DNA of 64,000 nucleotides from assembly GCA_016200225.1 (NCBI GenBank), contig JACQFD010000011.1, positions 62,001 through 126,000 on the forward strand, in the 5' to 3' direction. Below, piece by piece: positions 38,064 through 48,096 of this stretch; position 1 is the stretch's first letter, and every line of letters begins with the position of its first letter. A program made the translations under genes and the position numbers. The notes beneath the pieces were generated by a model that saw nothing but the letters and a program-made list of their open reading frames with translations, did no database searches and was not told the DNA's origin. The stretch comes from Planctomycetota bacterium. Lineage in GTDB: Bacteria > Planctomycetota > UBA1135 > JACQFD01.

Positions 38064-39044
38064 CTATTTCGCCGCGCGGCTCGCCGCCAATTCGTCGTCG
38101 GCCTGCTCGCGCGTCTGCGGGGGCGCGACGAGGGGGCGATCGTTAAAGATCACGCGGTCCTGGTCAAGAACATAACGATCGCCGTCGGCGAGGATATGTA
38201 GTTTAATATTCGAGGCGCGCCCGAAATCGCCGGCGGCGCCGGGCGCAATCTTAGTATCGTCGCCGCGGCGGATTATTGTAATCTGCCGGTCGCCGACGAC
38301 TTCGAGCGTGCGCATTCCGTGCGGAAAAAACGCGGCGGTCGATTCGTCGACGCCGATGCCGATTTTCCTTTTCGCGTCGATCGTAGCCGAGACCAATCTT
38401 AAGAATCGGCCGCGGCGCAGAAAATGTTGATCGAACAATACGCCGGGCACGAGTTCGAGGCCGCGTTCGACGTCGCTCGTGCCGAGAACGGCGAGGTCGA
38501 GCCGCGATTTGCCGGTCAGCGCAAGATCGCCGAGGACTTCGCAGCCGGCGCTCGTGCCGCCGACCACGCCGCCTTTCGCGAGCACATCGCGCACCGCGCG
38601 CTCCGCGGGGGTGCCGCGCAACGCTTCCAATATTTTCTTCTGATCGCCTCCCGGAAAATAAACAATATTCGCGTCGCGGATCCTTTCTAATAATTCACTT
38701 TTCTCCGCGTCGTCGCGGTGGAAATAGATCCAATCCACGTTTTTTGCGCCGCATTCGCGAAAGCGTATTTGTGTCTTCGAACCGGCGGTGTCGGGTTCGG
38801 AAGTCGCGAGCGGTAATATTAAAACTTTCGGTTCGCGCCGCCCCGACATTTCGAGGATGCGCCGGTAGATTTTGTCGGGGAGCGCGCCGCCGCCGACGGC
38901 CACGACGCCGCCGGCCTGCGGACGCGACGTCCATTCCGATTCGGCGGGCGGCGTAGCCGGCAGCGATGCGGGAGGGACGGCGGGATCCTGACGCGCGGCC
39001 GCCGCCGCGATTGTTAAATAAATAAAAACCGCGGCGGCGCGCAT
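38064..39044 (-). CDS. Cyanophycinase-like S51 peptidase (secreted)
   Basis: GGVVGGTSAGCEVLGDLALTG (nucleophile Ser), YFPGGDQKKILEAL; signal peptide. Confidence 0.85.
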   Translation of the reverse strand: MRAAAVFIYLTIAAAAARQDPAVPPASLPATPPAESEWTSRPQAGGVVAVGGGALPDKIYRRILEMSGRREPKVLILPLATSEPDTAGSKTQIRFRECGAKNVDWIYFHRDDAEKSELLERIRDANIVYFPGGDQKKILEALRGTPAERAVRDVLAKGGVVGGTSAGCEVLGDLALTGKSRLDLAVLGTSDVERGLELVPGVLFDQHFLRRGRFLRLVSATIDAKRKIGIGVDESTAAFFPHGMRTLEVVGDRQITIIRRGDDTKIAPGAAGDFGRASNIKLHILADGDRYVLDQDRVIFNDRPLVAPPQTREQADDELAASRAAK

Positions 39045-39051
39045 GATGACG

Positions 39052-40848
39052 TTACCGCCGCGCCGCGATCGTTAGTTTAATTTTCTTCGTATCGCCCGCG
39101 CGCACGTATGCGACCTCGACTTCCTGCCCGGGCTTGACGCGGCCGAGCGCAATCGTCAGATCGTTAATATTATCGATCTTGAATTCGCCGACTTGTATCA
39201 AAATATCCTTCGCGAGCAGTCCGGCCTTTTCGGCGGGCGAGCCCTTGCTCGTTCCCGAAAGCAGAACGCCTTTGATGTCGTCGGTCCCATATTCTGGAAT
39301 CGTGCCGAGCCACGCGCGCAGACCCGTCTCGGCGCCCTTCTCGTTGCCCGGCGTCGCGGCGGGCGAGGGCTCCATTGGTAAATTTGCCCACGTGATTGGT
39401 TTCGGCTCGAGATCGAAATGCCACAATATTTTTTCGGATAGATCGGCGATCTCGGCCATCGTTCCGAATTCTATCTTATCGACGGTATCCGTCGGTTTAT
39501 GATAATCGGAGTGCGTTCCGGTGAAGAAAAACAGCGCCGGTTTCGACGCTACAATAAACGAACGGTGATCGGAACTCCCGCCGAGCGTCGTTAATGTTTT
39601 TGCGACCGACAGCGAAAGGGGGTTTTGTAATTTAGCATTCTCGCCCTCGACGACGCCCTCGAATTCGGGCGACGATCCCGAGCCCATGATGGTTAATTTA
39701 CGTTCCTTCGAGCGGCCGACCATGTCGAAATTAAGATTGGCGGCGATGCGCTCCATCGGCTGCGTCGGATGTTTAACAAAATAATCGGATCCGAGCAGTC
39801 CCATTTCCTCGGCGCCCCATGTTACAAAAAGAATCGAACGCTTCAATTCGGCGCGGCGCGCGGCGAAACGGCGCGCGAGTTCGAGCACCATCGTCGTACC
39901 CGAGGCATTGTCGTCCGCGCCGTGGTGGATCGCGCGCACGCCGGGCGCGAGCGAATCGGAGCCGCCCCAGCCAAGATGATCATAATGTCCGCCGATAACA
40001 ATAATATCGGCCTTCGGATCGGGCGCGGCGAGCAGACCGATCACGTTTTGCGTTTTTCGCTCGACGTGTTCGACGCCGGGATCGATCGCGATCTCGTTTT
40101 TGATAGCTAATAATTTCGGAAGCGCGTCGCCGAGCGCGTCGCTGTCCACGGCATAAACAATCGGCAGACCCGCGTCGTGGCTCTCGCCCGACTCGGGTTG
40201 AATATCTTTTTCCGATCGAACAATACAAATAAGTCCCTTCGCTCCATGCTGTTTCACGCTGAACGCGAGCGTGCGCAACCCCGAACCGAAACCGTGGGGA
40301 TTGGCGGCGGCGCCTTCGGGCGCGACCGTCATGCGCGCGATCGCGATTTTGGATCCGGACTGTTTCCAAGCATCCTTTTCAAATTGTTCGGCGCTCGCGT
40401 CGCCGACATCGACGAGCCGCCCGGCCGCGGACTCGACGCTCGACGCGAGGGTCGGAACCAATGTTATATTTTTCAATTCTTTCAACAACGGCGCGTCGGC
40501 GGCGTCCTTCGTTTGAATCGATTGCGCGACCGACTTGTTTTCGACGACGCGCCGCGCGGGCGGCAATTTGAATATTTGATAATAACTCCCGCCGTCGCCG
40601 CCCGGCGCGAGCCCCATATCTGTAAATTGTTTTTGAACGAACGCGGCGGCGCGGTTCGCGTTTTCGGTGCCGGCTTCGCGGCCCTGCAGTTCGTCGGATG
40701 CTAAATATGTGAGATCGGCGCGCATGCGCTCGGCGGCGGCGCGGCTGTCGGTCGCGGGGGCGCGCCCCTGCATCGCGGCGAGCGCGAGCGCGGCGGGGGC
40801 CAGAATCGTTAATTTTGACATTGCGTGGTGCGAGCGGAGAAATTCCAT
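39052..40848 (-). CDS. M28-family aminopeptidase with PDZ domain (secreted)
   Basis: IVIGGHYDHLGWGG, GADDNASGTTMVLELAR, FVTWGAEEMGLLGSDYF; C-term GVLLSGTSKGSPAEKAGLLAKDILIQVGEFKI. Start uncertain (40848 or 40821). Confidence 0.9.
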   Translation of the reverse strand: MEFLRSHHAMSKLTILAPAALALAAMQGRAPATDSRAAAERMRADLTYLASDELQGREAGTENANRAAAFVQKQFTDMGLAPGGDGGSYYQIFKLPPARRVVENKSVAQSIQTKDAADAPLLKELKNITLVPTLASSVESAAGRLVDVGDASAEQFEKDAWKQSGSKIAIARMTVAPEGAAANPHGFGSGLRTLAFSVKQHGAKGLICIVRSEKDIQPESGESHDAGLPIVYAVDSDALGDALPKLLAIKNEIAIDPGVEHVERKTQNVIGLLAAPDPKADIIVIGGHYDHLGWGGSDSLAPGVRAIHHGADDNASGTTMVLELARRFAARRAELKRSILFVTWGAEEMGLLGSDYFVKHPTQPMERIAANLNFDMVGRSKERKLTIMGSGSSPEFEGVVEGENAKLQNPLSLSVAKTLTTLGGSSDHRSFIVASKPALFFFTGTHSDYHKPTDTVDKIEFGTMAEIADLSEKILWHFDLEPKPITWANLPMEPSPAATPGNEKGAETGLRAWLGTIPEYGTDDIKGVLLSGTSKGSPAEKAGLLAKDILIQVGEFKIDNINDLTIALGRVKPGQEVEVAYVRAGDTKKIKLTIAARR

Positions 40849-40900
40849 GGATGTCACTTTACGTTCTTTTTGTTGCGATCGGCGCGGCGATTCCGATGAT

Positions 40901-43408
40901 ATGCGTGTGCATCGCGCCGCCGACCGCCTCGCCCTCTGGCTTCTCGCCGTCTTGGCGATCCTTGCCATCGGCCCGTCCTTGATTCCGGGCAAGGCGTTCG
41001 TCGCCGTGCACACGTCGACGCGCCGCCCTTTCGATACGGGGTTGACCTCCGAGATCCTGAAGAGCACCCAATCGCGCGGGAATTTCGAGACAGGCGATCA
41101 GTTGTTTCAAGTGCTGCCGGAGCGGCGCGCGTTCAACGACGCGATCGCGCGGGGGCAGTGGCCGATCTGGTGGCCCGAAAACGGCGGCGGGATTTCGCTC
41201 CTCGGCGCGCCCGGCGCCGAATTGTTAGAACCGCGCGCGCTGATTCTTAGTTTTATATTCGGGCCGGTCGGCGCGCTCGGCGTGCAGGCGGCGCTCGCGA
41301 TCTTTACACTTGCGGCGCTCTCGTATTGGTGGTTTCGGCTGCGCGACTACAGTTCATGGGCGGCCGCGACCGGCGCGATCGTATTCGCGCTCGGCGGGGC
41401 GCTGACGAGCAATTTATATTATATTTGCAAAGTCGATTCGATGATCGTGCTGCCGGGCGCGCTCGTCGCGATCGAATTGTGGTATAAGAACCGGCGCGGA
41501 CTCTGCGTCGCCGTCGCCGCGCTCTCGGCGGCGGATTCGATGCTCGCGAGTTTTCCTCAAAACACAGCGCTGTGCGTTTATTGCATATTTATATGGATCG
41601 GTTTCCGTATTTATGAGAATCGCGCGGCCGGCGCGCGCCCGAATCTTAAATTCATATTGTTTTTGATACTTTCGATCGGCGCCGGTTTCGCCGTCGGAGC
41701 CGTGCACCTGCTGCCGGTCGCCGAATGGGCGCGCGAGGCGCAGCGCGGCGCGTCGCTCGGTGGACAGGGATTTCGCGCCGGTCCGGCGAACTGGCTTTCG
41801 ATGTTCGCGCCGCTCGCGATCGGCGATCCGACGATCGATTGGTCGGATACTTATAAAAATCCAGTCATCTGGATTCTCGAATCTTTACAATCGCCCGGCG
41901 GACGCGGATACAGTTTTACCGAAACGACGATATATGCCGGGCTCGGAGCGATTCCGTTGATCGCCGCGGGACTCTTCCGCGGAAAACGCGCGATCGCGCC
42001 GTCGGTTTTATTGTTATTTTGCCTCGGCGTATCCGCGGGGACGCCGCTCGCGCTGCTCCCCGGCGTCAGCGTGAGCGCGCCGTCGCGCGCGCTCGCGGGA
42101 GCGGGCTTTTTCTTTGCATGGCTCGCGGCCGACGGTTACGACGCGATCGTTCGGGAACGCCGCGCGCGCGCCGCGTTTTTCGCGGGAATACTATTATTAT
42201 TCGCGGTTTCGTCGCATTCGATATATTTACAATCCGACGCCGGTCCGTCGCCGGAATCGATCGCCGACGCCGCGTTCGAACGCTGGAGTTCGGCGGAAAA
42301 GGCCGCGTCGCGCCCGGCGCCGGCGGCGAAGGAATTACAAAAACTCGAGTTGCGGTGGAACGACGGCGTCAAGCCCGAATTATTATATTTAGGAATCGCT
42401 TCGCTCGTCGCGGCGGCCGCGGCGTCGCTCGCCGCCGGCGCGGCGAACGGCAGGCGGCTGCTGACGCTCGTCACGGCGGCGGATTTATTATTATTAACGA
42501 TCCGAATTCTCCCCGCCCAGGATCGCAACAGTTTCCTGCCGGAAACGCCTGCCGTGCGCGAAGTGCGGCGCGCGGCGGGCGCGGGCCGCGTGGCGCGCAT
42601 CGCGACCGGGGAGCGCGCGATCGAGGGCGATTGGGAAATGTTTCAAGCGTCGATTCCCGCGTGGTTCGGGATCGCGGACGTTTCCTGTTATGTAATATTT
42701 CCGAACGCGAATCAGATCAATGTCGCGGGCGCGTTCGCGCCGACGTCGGTATTGTATCAAACGTATTTAGGCGCGTTTCCGCGAAGCGTAACAAAAACCG
42801 CGCTGCCGGAATTGTTCGGAATCTCCGTGTGGCTTTGCCGCGAACGGCTCGACGATCCGTCGCTCGAGGCGGTGATCGACCGCGCGGGAAGTCCCGAATT
42901 TCACGTTCCCGGATTCCACGCTTATAAACGAAAAAACGCGCTCGGCCGCGCGTGGATTGCGCCCGTCGGGCGCGTCGTGCGCGGCGACGCGGAAATGAAA
43001 CGACAAATATTGGATGGAAAGTTCGACCCCGCGAAAACGGCGCTGCTCGAAAGCGAACAGTTTACAAAAGAGCAGGAATTGTTAGGCTCCGAATTCGCGG
43101 GAGGCGGAACTGTTGAAATTGACGACATTTCGCCGCGCGAGGTGCGCGCGCGCGTCCGCGGCACGCGCGGGGGATTTCTCGTCGAGGCGGCGCCCGACTG
43201 TCCCGGCTGGAGCGCGACGCTCGACGGTTTTCCGGTCGAATTATATCATGCAAACCGCTACGGCCGCGCCGTCTGGGTGCCCGAGGGCGATCACGAGGTG
43301 ATTTTTACATATATGTCGCGCGCGTTCGTTTACGGCGGAATCGTTAGCCTTCTCGCGCTGCTCGCGATTCCGTTCCTGGCGATCCGCGCGGCGCGGACGG
43401 AGAGTTAA
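40901..43408 (+). CDS. YfhO-like multi-TM membrane protein (putative glycosyltransferase-associated)
   Basis: NDAIARGQWPIWWPENGGGISLLGAPGAELLEPRALILSFIFG; C-terminal FLVEAAPDCPGWSATLDGFPVELYHANRYGRAVWVPEGDHEVIFTY. Confidence 0.78.
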   Translation: MRVHRAADRLALWLLAVLAILAIGPSLIPGKAFVAVHTSTRRPFDTGLTSEILKSTQSRGNFETGDQLFQVLPERRAFNDAIARGQWPIWWPENGGGISLLGAPGAELLEPRALILSFIFGPVGALGVQAALAIFTLAALSYWWFRLRDYSSWAAATGAIVFALGGALTSNLYYICKVDSMIVLPGALVAIELWYKNRRGLCVAVAALSAADSMLASFPQNTALCVYCIFIWIGFRIYENRAAGARPNLKFILFLILSIGAGFAVGAVHLLPVAEWAREAQRGASLGGQGFRAGPANWLSMFAPLAIGDPTIDWSDTYKNPVIWILESLQSPGGRGYSFTETTIYAGLGAIPLIAAGLFRGKRAIAPSVLLLFCLGVSAGTPLALLPGVSVSAPSRALAGAGFFFAWLAADGYDAIVRERRARAAFFAGILLLFAVSSHSIYLQSDAGPSPESIADAAFERWSSAEKAASRPAPAAKELQKLELRWNDGVKPELLYLGIASLVAAAAASLAAGAANGRRLLTLVTAADLLLLTIRILPAQDRNSFLPETPAVREVRRAAGAGRVARIATGERAIEGDWEMFQASIPAWFGIADVSCYVIFPNANQINVAGAFAPTSVLYQTYLGAFPRSVTKTALPELFGISVWLCRERLDDPSLEAVIDRAGSPEFHVPGFHAYKRKNALGRAWIAPVGRVVRGDAEMKRQILDGKFDPAKTALLESEQFTKEQELLGSEFAGGGTVEIDDISPREVRARVRGTRGGFLVEAAPDCPGWSATLDGFPVELYHANRYGRAVWVPEGDHEVIFTYMSRAFVYGGIVSLLALLAIPFLAIRAARTES

Positions 43409-43416
43409 TATATTCA

Positions 43417-44187
43417 ATGCGATTGCAAACACTGGGTTCCGGATCGAGCGGCAACTGTACACTTGTGCAATCCGGCGGGGCGTCCATGCTCGTCGACGCG
43501 GGATTGTCGATGGAAAAGATCGAGAACGGCCTTGCCGCCGCGGACGTCGCGCCGGAATCGCTGCGCGGAATTGTTATTACACATACGCACGGCGATCACC
43601 TCGGCTGCGCCGTGAAAATGTCGCGGCATCATAAATTAAAAATTTTCGCCAGCGACTCCGCCGCCCGCGCCAACGCGGTCCTCGCGCGCGCGAAACGCCT
43701 CGAAACCTTCGCGCCCGGCGCGACATTGACAATCGGTCCGTTCGAAGTCGATACAATTGCAATCTCGCACGACGCGCCGGGAACCGTAGCCTGCATGATC
43801 CGCGCGGAAAATAAACAATTCGGCATCGCCACCGATCTCGGTCGCACCTGCGCGGCGCTCGAGCGTGCGCTCGCCGCCTGCGACGCGTTTTTGATAGAAT
43901 TTAATCATGACGAAGCGATGCTCCGCGACGGCATGTATCCGTGGCGCTTGAAACGCCGCGTTCTTTCTGAGGAAGGACACATTAGTAACGATCAAGCCGC
44001 CGCGATTCTTTCGAAATGCGTTTCGCCGCGCACCCGGCACGTGCTGCTCGCGCATTTGTCCGAAAAGAATAACAATCCCACGCTGGCCCTCGAATCCGCG
44101 CGCGGAGTATTAGAAAAATCCGGTATTGTGAATATTAAAGTGGAGGCCGCGCCGCGCGCGGAGCCGGGGGCGGCCGTGGAGGTGTAA
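43417..44187 (+). CDS. Metallo-beta-lactamase fold hydrolase (YycJ/WalJ-like)
   Basis: LGSGSSGNCTLVQSGGASMLVDAGLS; ITHTHGDHLGCA; FLIEFNHDEAML; LLAHLSEKNNNP. Confidence 0.88.
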   Translation: MRLQTLGSGSSGNCTLVQSGGASMLVDAGLSMEKIENGLAAADVAPESLRGIVITHTHGDHLGCAVKMSRHHKLKIFASDSAARANAVLARAKRLETFAPGATLTIGPFEVDTIAISHDAPGTVACMIRAENKQFGIATDLGRTCAALERALAACDAFLIEFNHDEAMLRDGMYPWRLKRRVLSEEGHISNDQAAAILSKCVSPRTRHVLLAHLSEKNNNPTLALESARGVLEKSGIVNIKVEAAPRAEPGAAVEV

Positions 44188-44229
44188 TTTAGTGTTCGTC
44201 GTCCCGACACGAGAGCGTTCGACGTTTGT

Positions 44230-45516
44230 TTAATTTAATTTTTGCAGCTCTGCTTTCACCATGCGAACAGCTCCCGGAGCACAGGCGGGGAGATCGACCG
44301 GTTGGTCAGCGTAACCCTTCGCATGAATCTGTCCGGAGACATGCGCGGCGGGAAAGTTTCCAATCGTGCCGCCGGACTGGCGCGGAAATGCATCTTTCCA
44401 GAGATAGCGACCGAAGGAGTCGCGATCTTCCCTGAATTCGAATTCATAATCGTTAACGATTTCGCGCGTCGACGCGTCGGTGATATCAAATGCGAGACGG
44501 CATTGATCTTTGTATTGTAATATTAACTTGATGAGTTGTCCGTGGGGTTCGATGTGATCGATCGTTTGCGATTGATACTCATCTCCTCCTGCTTCCAAGA
44601 AGCAAGGGCCCTCCGGAAGATGTGTAAATACGCAATGGTATTGATCATGCGCGGCGCGAATGTCGGGTTGATAATATTTACCATCGGATCCGCGAATCTG
44701 GATCGTGTAATCTTTAAAATAATTTTCCTGGCCGCGGAATTGAACAAGAATCGAATGTTGATTCTTGCGGGACGGCGATTTTGAATGAATGGATCGATCT
44801 CCTCCCCGGCGACGATTTCGAGCGGCCCGAGTTCTTCCGATCCTTCGAGCGTAATTAAACGTAAATTAAACGTTCCGACCGGCAGCCCGTCAAGTTTATA
44901 ATTACCATTCGAATCGACGGTCGCGTGAAAACTCCAGCGATCGAATGGGCGGCTTGGATTCGGATGTGTCTCGACAATCGGATGCGCCTCGATTTGAGCC
45001 CACGACCAGAGTTCGCGAAAGAGCGGTGGTCCATCCGATCCATATACAGTTCCGCGGACATCTCCGCCTTCCGGTAAGATTACGTCCGACTCGAGGCAAC
45101 CTTGCAATTCATCATTAATATAATTGGACGTTGCCCCATAGACCGAGACTTCACCGAGCGCGAATGATTTCTTTCGGGCGCGAAGAGTTACCCAACAATT
45201 CACGAGGTCGTTCATGGGAGATCGTATTGAAAATCGACCGTCACCGTCCGTTCGCGCGTTTGTTTGCGCGGTCGTAATCGTATCATCGTCCTCTTCGCGC
45301 TCGGCTCGCAGCGTCACCTCCACGCCGTCGATCGGCTGGTGGTTCGCGCCGACGAATCGTCCGCTGAATTGTAGCGTCTTTGCGTGGGTCGTCGCGATGC
45401 TTTTCGCCCTGGATGTCGATCCGCGACTCGCATCCCGAATTCGATAACGCAATTATAAATATCATAATCGCGCGGCCCATGGACGAGCGAAAGGGAATTC
45501 GCATGGCATCGCGCAC
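44230..45516 (-). pseudogene. Lipoprotein with carboxypeptidase-regulatory-like domain, split over three ORFs by two compensating frame changes
   Basis: 45516->45283 gives lipoprotein signal GRAIMIFIIALSNSGC; 45452->44523 gives FSGRFVGANHQPIDGVEVTLRAE in another frame; frame of 44230 ORF (same as signal ORF) continues HSILVQFRGQENYFKDYTIQIRGSDGKYYQPD.. Confidence 0.65.
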
Positions 45517-45584
45517 TACGTCGCGCGGCCGTCAAATGTTTCGACGCACTTCCGTCCGTTAAGACCGGATGGCACAATGGTGCG

Positions 45585-46277
45585 ATGCTTTCAAACCGAG
45601 TACTTCTTTCGATTGCCGGCGCGTGCGCGATTTTGACAATATCTTCCTGCAAATCCGGCGGCGCTGCCGCGGACGCGACGGGCGAGGCCGGTTTTCATCC
45701 AATTTTCAACGGTCGCGACCTCGACGGATGGGTGTATGGAACGCAGGGGGGCAAACCCGACAAGGCGGGCGCCGGCTACCGCGTTCGCGACGGAGCGATC
45801 TATTGTACAGTTGCCGACGGCGGCAATTTGTATACGGAAAAGGAATATGACAATTTTATTCTTAAATTTGAGTTTCGGTTGACGCCGAACGCGAACAACG
45901 GCATCGGTATACGCGCCCCGCTCGAAGGCGACGCGGCGTATGTCGGCATGGAGATTCAGGTTCTCGATGACAGCGGTTCCGAATATAAGAATTTGCAACC
46001 GTGGCAATTCCACGGTTCTATCTATAATGTTGTCGCCGCCCGCCTCGGCACGCAAAAACCCGTGGGCGAGTGGAACTCCGAGGAGATTTCAGCCGACGGG
46101 CGCCGCATTCGCGTGTTCGTAAACGATCGGCCGGTCGTCGACGCCAATCTCGACGATGTTAAGGATCCGGAAACGTTAAAAAAGCATCCCGGTCTCGCCC
46201 GCAATACCGGCCGCATCGGATTCCTGGGCCACGGCGCGCGGGTGGAATTCCGGAATCTGAGGATTAAGGAATTGTAA
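45585..46277 (+). CDS. DUF1080 (3-keto-disaccharide hydrolase-like) lipoprotein
   Basis: Lipobox ILTISSC; FHPIFNGRDLDGWVYGTQ; NFILKFEFRLTPNANNGIGIRAPLEGD..GMEIQVLDD..WNSEEI. Confidence 0.93.
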   Translation: MLSNRVLLSIAGACAILTISSCKSGGAAADATGEAGFHPIFNGRDLDGWVYGTQGGKPDKAGAGYRVRDGAIYCTVADGGNLYTEKEYDNFILKFEFRLTPNANNGIGIRAPLEGDAAYVGMEIQVLDDSGSEYKNLQPWQFHGSIYNVVAARLGTQKPVGEWNSEEISADGRRIRVFVNDRPVVDANLDDVKDPETLKKHPGLARNTGRIGFLGHGARVEFRNLRIKEL

Positions 46278-46279
46278 AG

Positions 46280-46996
46280 TTACCGGTTGCGCGGAATTTC
46301 CTTAATATATATATTCTTAAACCAGAGCCGGTCGCCGTGATTCTGCAATTCGACGGGGCCGGCGTCGTACACGGGAATGGACTTATCCCAATAATTTTCG
46401 AGGGGCGTGTGGTCGACGACGAGCTTGTCGTTCAGCCAAACGGTTACATTTTCGCCGATCATGATAATCCTGAAAGTATTCCATTCGCCGGGCGGATGGT
46501 CGGCGACGACGAGCGGATCCTTCGGATGTTTTGCATTATTGTATAATCCACCGGAGCCGATCGGATTGTCCCAGATTTGAACCTGCGGAGTTCCGCGAAG
46601 GTAAATTCCGCTGTCGCCTCCTTTATTAATTTTCCAATCGACGAACAATTCGAAATCTTGATAATCGCGCCCGGTCGCGAGGCTTTCGCCGTGGCCGTCG
46701 AACTCGAGCACGCCGTCGGCGTTCCGCCAGTGCGCGCGCATCTTTTCGTCCGCCGCCGCCTGCGCGGTCGCGAGTTCGGCGGGGGACATCTTCATCCGCT
46801 TGTTGATTTCGATCAGACCGCGCCAGCCGGCAAGTTCGTGGCCGTTCACTAAATTAGTAAATCCGGGGTGGAGGCCCGAACCGGCCGCCGCGCCGGTATC
46901 GTCGGACTTACAAATCATGCAGCAGCCGGACAACACCGCCGACAGGGAAAGCGGCAGGATCGTTAATAAATTGTAGTTGGGAACGCGTCGCGCCAT
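46280..46996 (-). CDS. DUF1080 (3-keto-disaccharide hydrolase-like) lipoprotein
   Basis: Lipobox VLSGC; FTNLVNGHELAGWRG; DFELFVDWKINKGGDSGIYLRGTPQVQIWDN..PPGEWNTFRIIMIGENVTVWLNDKLVVDHTPLENYWD. Confidence 0.94.
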   Translation of the reverse strand: MARRVPNYNLLTILPLSLSAVLSGCCMICKSDDTGAAAGSGLHPGFTNLVNGHELAGWRGLIEINKRMKMSPAELATAQAAADEKMRAHWRNADGVLEFDGHGESLATGRDYQDFELFVDWKINKGGDSGIYLRGTPQVQIWDNPIGSGGLYNNAKHPKDPLVVADHPPGEWNTFRIIMIGENVTVWLNDKLVVDHTPLENYWDKSIPVYDAGPVELQNHGDRLWFKNIYIKEIPRNR

Positions 46997-47025
46997 GGGT
47001 TCCAGCTTAGCGTGGTGCGCACTCC

Positions 47026-47110
47026 GTTCGAGCTTCGATCGCGCGTTCGACTTTCGATCATGAAGTTCGACTCTCGAGCGTGAGTTCGACTCTCGATCAT
47101 TCGTTCGAGA
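47026..47110. repeat. Degenerate 19-20 bp tandem repeat (GTTCGACTCTCGATCAT-like), about 4.5 copies
   Basis: GTTCGAGCTTCGATCgcgc / GTTCGACTTTCGATCatgaa / GTTCGACTCTCGAGCgtga / GTTCGACTCTCGATCattc / GTTCGAGAAC. Confidence 0.75.
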
Positions 47111-47145
47111 ACGGATTCTGGCGGGGGGCCGACGTTTGTCGCAGG

Positions 47146-48045
47146 ATGGCGCGCATGATTGGACCCAATATCGGCCGTGCCGCGGCGATTGCGTCATTCT
47201 GCGTTAGCGCGGCGTCCTGCGGCACTCGCGCGACAACCGCGTCCGCCGACGCGGGCGCGCGAGGCGGATATGTTAGAATTCAAAATGGCGCGGCGGCGCC
47301 GGAGAGTTATATCGATATAATTCCGGGGACGGCCGTGAAATTCGAGCTCATAGGCGCGCCCGGCGGCGAAATCGACCTCGCGAGCGCCGGAAAAGTAAGA
47401 ATCGCGCCGTTTTGGATAGGTAAAGTCGAGGTTTCGTGGGATTTATTCGACATGTATGTTTACGGCCTCGAGCAGCAGAGCGGCGCGCCGCGCGAAAAAA
47501 TCGACGGCGTGACGTATCCGTCGAAACCTTATATATCGATGGACCGAAGCTACGGACACACGGGCTACCCGGCGATCAGTATGTCGTTCAAGAATGCGCA
47601 GAATTTCTGCGCGTGGCTCTCGGCGAAGACGCATAAGAAATACCGTCTCCCCATCGAGGCGGAGTGGCGGTTCGCGTGCGCTGCGGGCGGCGCGGGCGAG
47701 ATTCCAGAAAAAGAAATATTACAAAAACAGGCGTGGCTATATGACAATTCGGCGGGCACGACGCATCCGTCGGCTTCAAAAGCGCCGAACGCATTCGGTT
47801 TATTCGATATGATCGGCAACGCGAGCGAATGGGCCGTCGGCGCGGACGGCAAACCCGTCACACTCGGCGGCACGTTTCAGGACAGCATGAAATCGATTGC
47901 AAAGAATCTGCGGACGCCGCCCTCCGACGCTTGGAACGCGAGCGATCCGCAGAGCCCGAAAAGCCAATGGTGGCTCGCCGACGGCGGATTTGTAGGATTC
48001 CGCGTCGTGCGCGACGCCGGTTCGCCGGCCGCGAAAGTAAAATAA
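47146..48045 (+). CDS. FGE/SUMF1-like (formylglycine-generating-enzyme-sulfatase domain) lipoprotein
   Basis: PFWIGKVEVSWDLFDMYVYG..YPAISMSFKNAQNFCAWLSAKTHKKYRLPIEAEWRFACAAGG..GLFDMIGNASEWAVG; lipobox AASC. Confidence 0.9.
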   Translation: MARMIGPNIGRAAAIASFCVSAASCGTRATTASADAGARGGYVRIQNGAAAPESYIDIIPGTAVKFELIGAPGGEIDLASAGKVRIAPFWIGKVEVSWDLFDMYVYGLEQQSGAPREKIDGVTYPSKPYISMDRSYGHTGYPAISMSFKNAQNFCAWLSAKTHKKYRLPIEAEWRFACAAGGAGEIPEKEILQKQAWLYDNSAGTTHPSASKAPNAFGLFDMIGNASEWAVGADGKPVTLGGTFQDSMKSIAKNLRTPPSDAWNASDPQSPKSQWWLADGGFVGFRVVRDAGSPAAKVK

Positions 48046-48096
48046 TAATACAACCAAATGAACTATTCAGAAACATAAACTATTCACACCAACTCC

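Noticed and set aside
42019-42927. 302-aa ORF in the +1 frame inside the YfhO-like gene
   Set aside because: Extremely Arg-rich, fully nested in a well-supported membrane protein ORF.
45569-45850. Alternative ORF overlapping the DUF1080 gene start
   Set aside because: Shadow frame; the overlapping frame gives a clear lipoprotein DUF1080 protein.
47026-47110. Degenerate repeat considered as a CRISPR or coding repeat
   Set aside because: No spacers, variable unit length, located between divergent gene starts.
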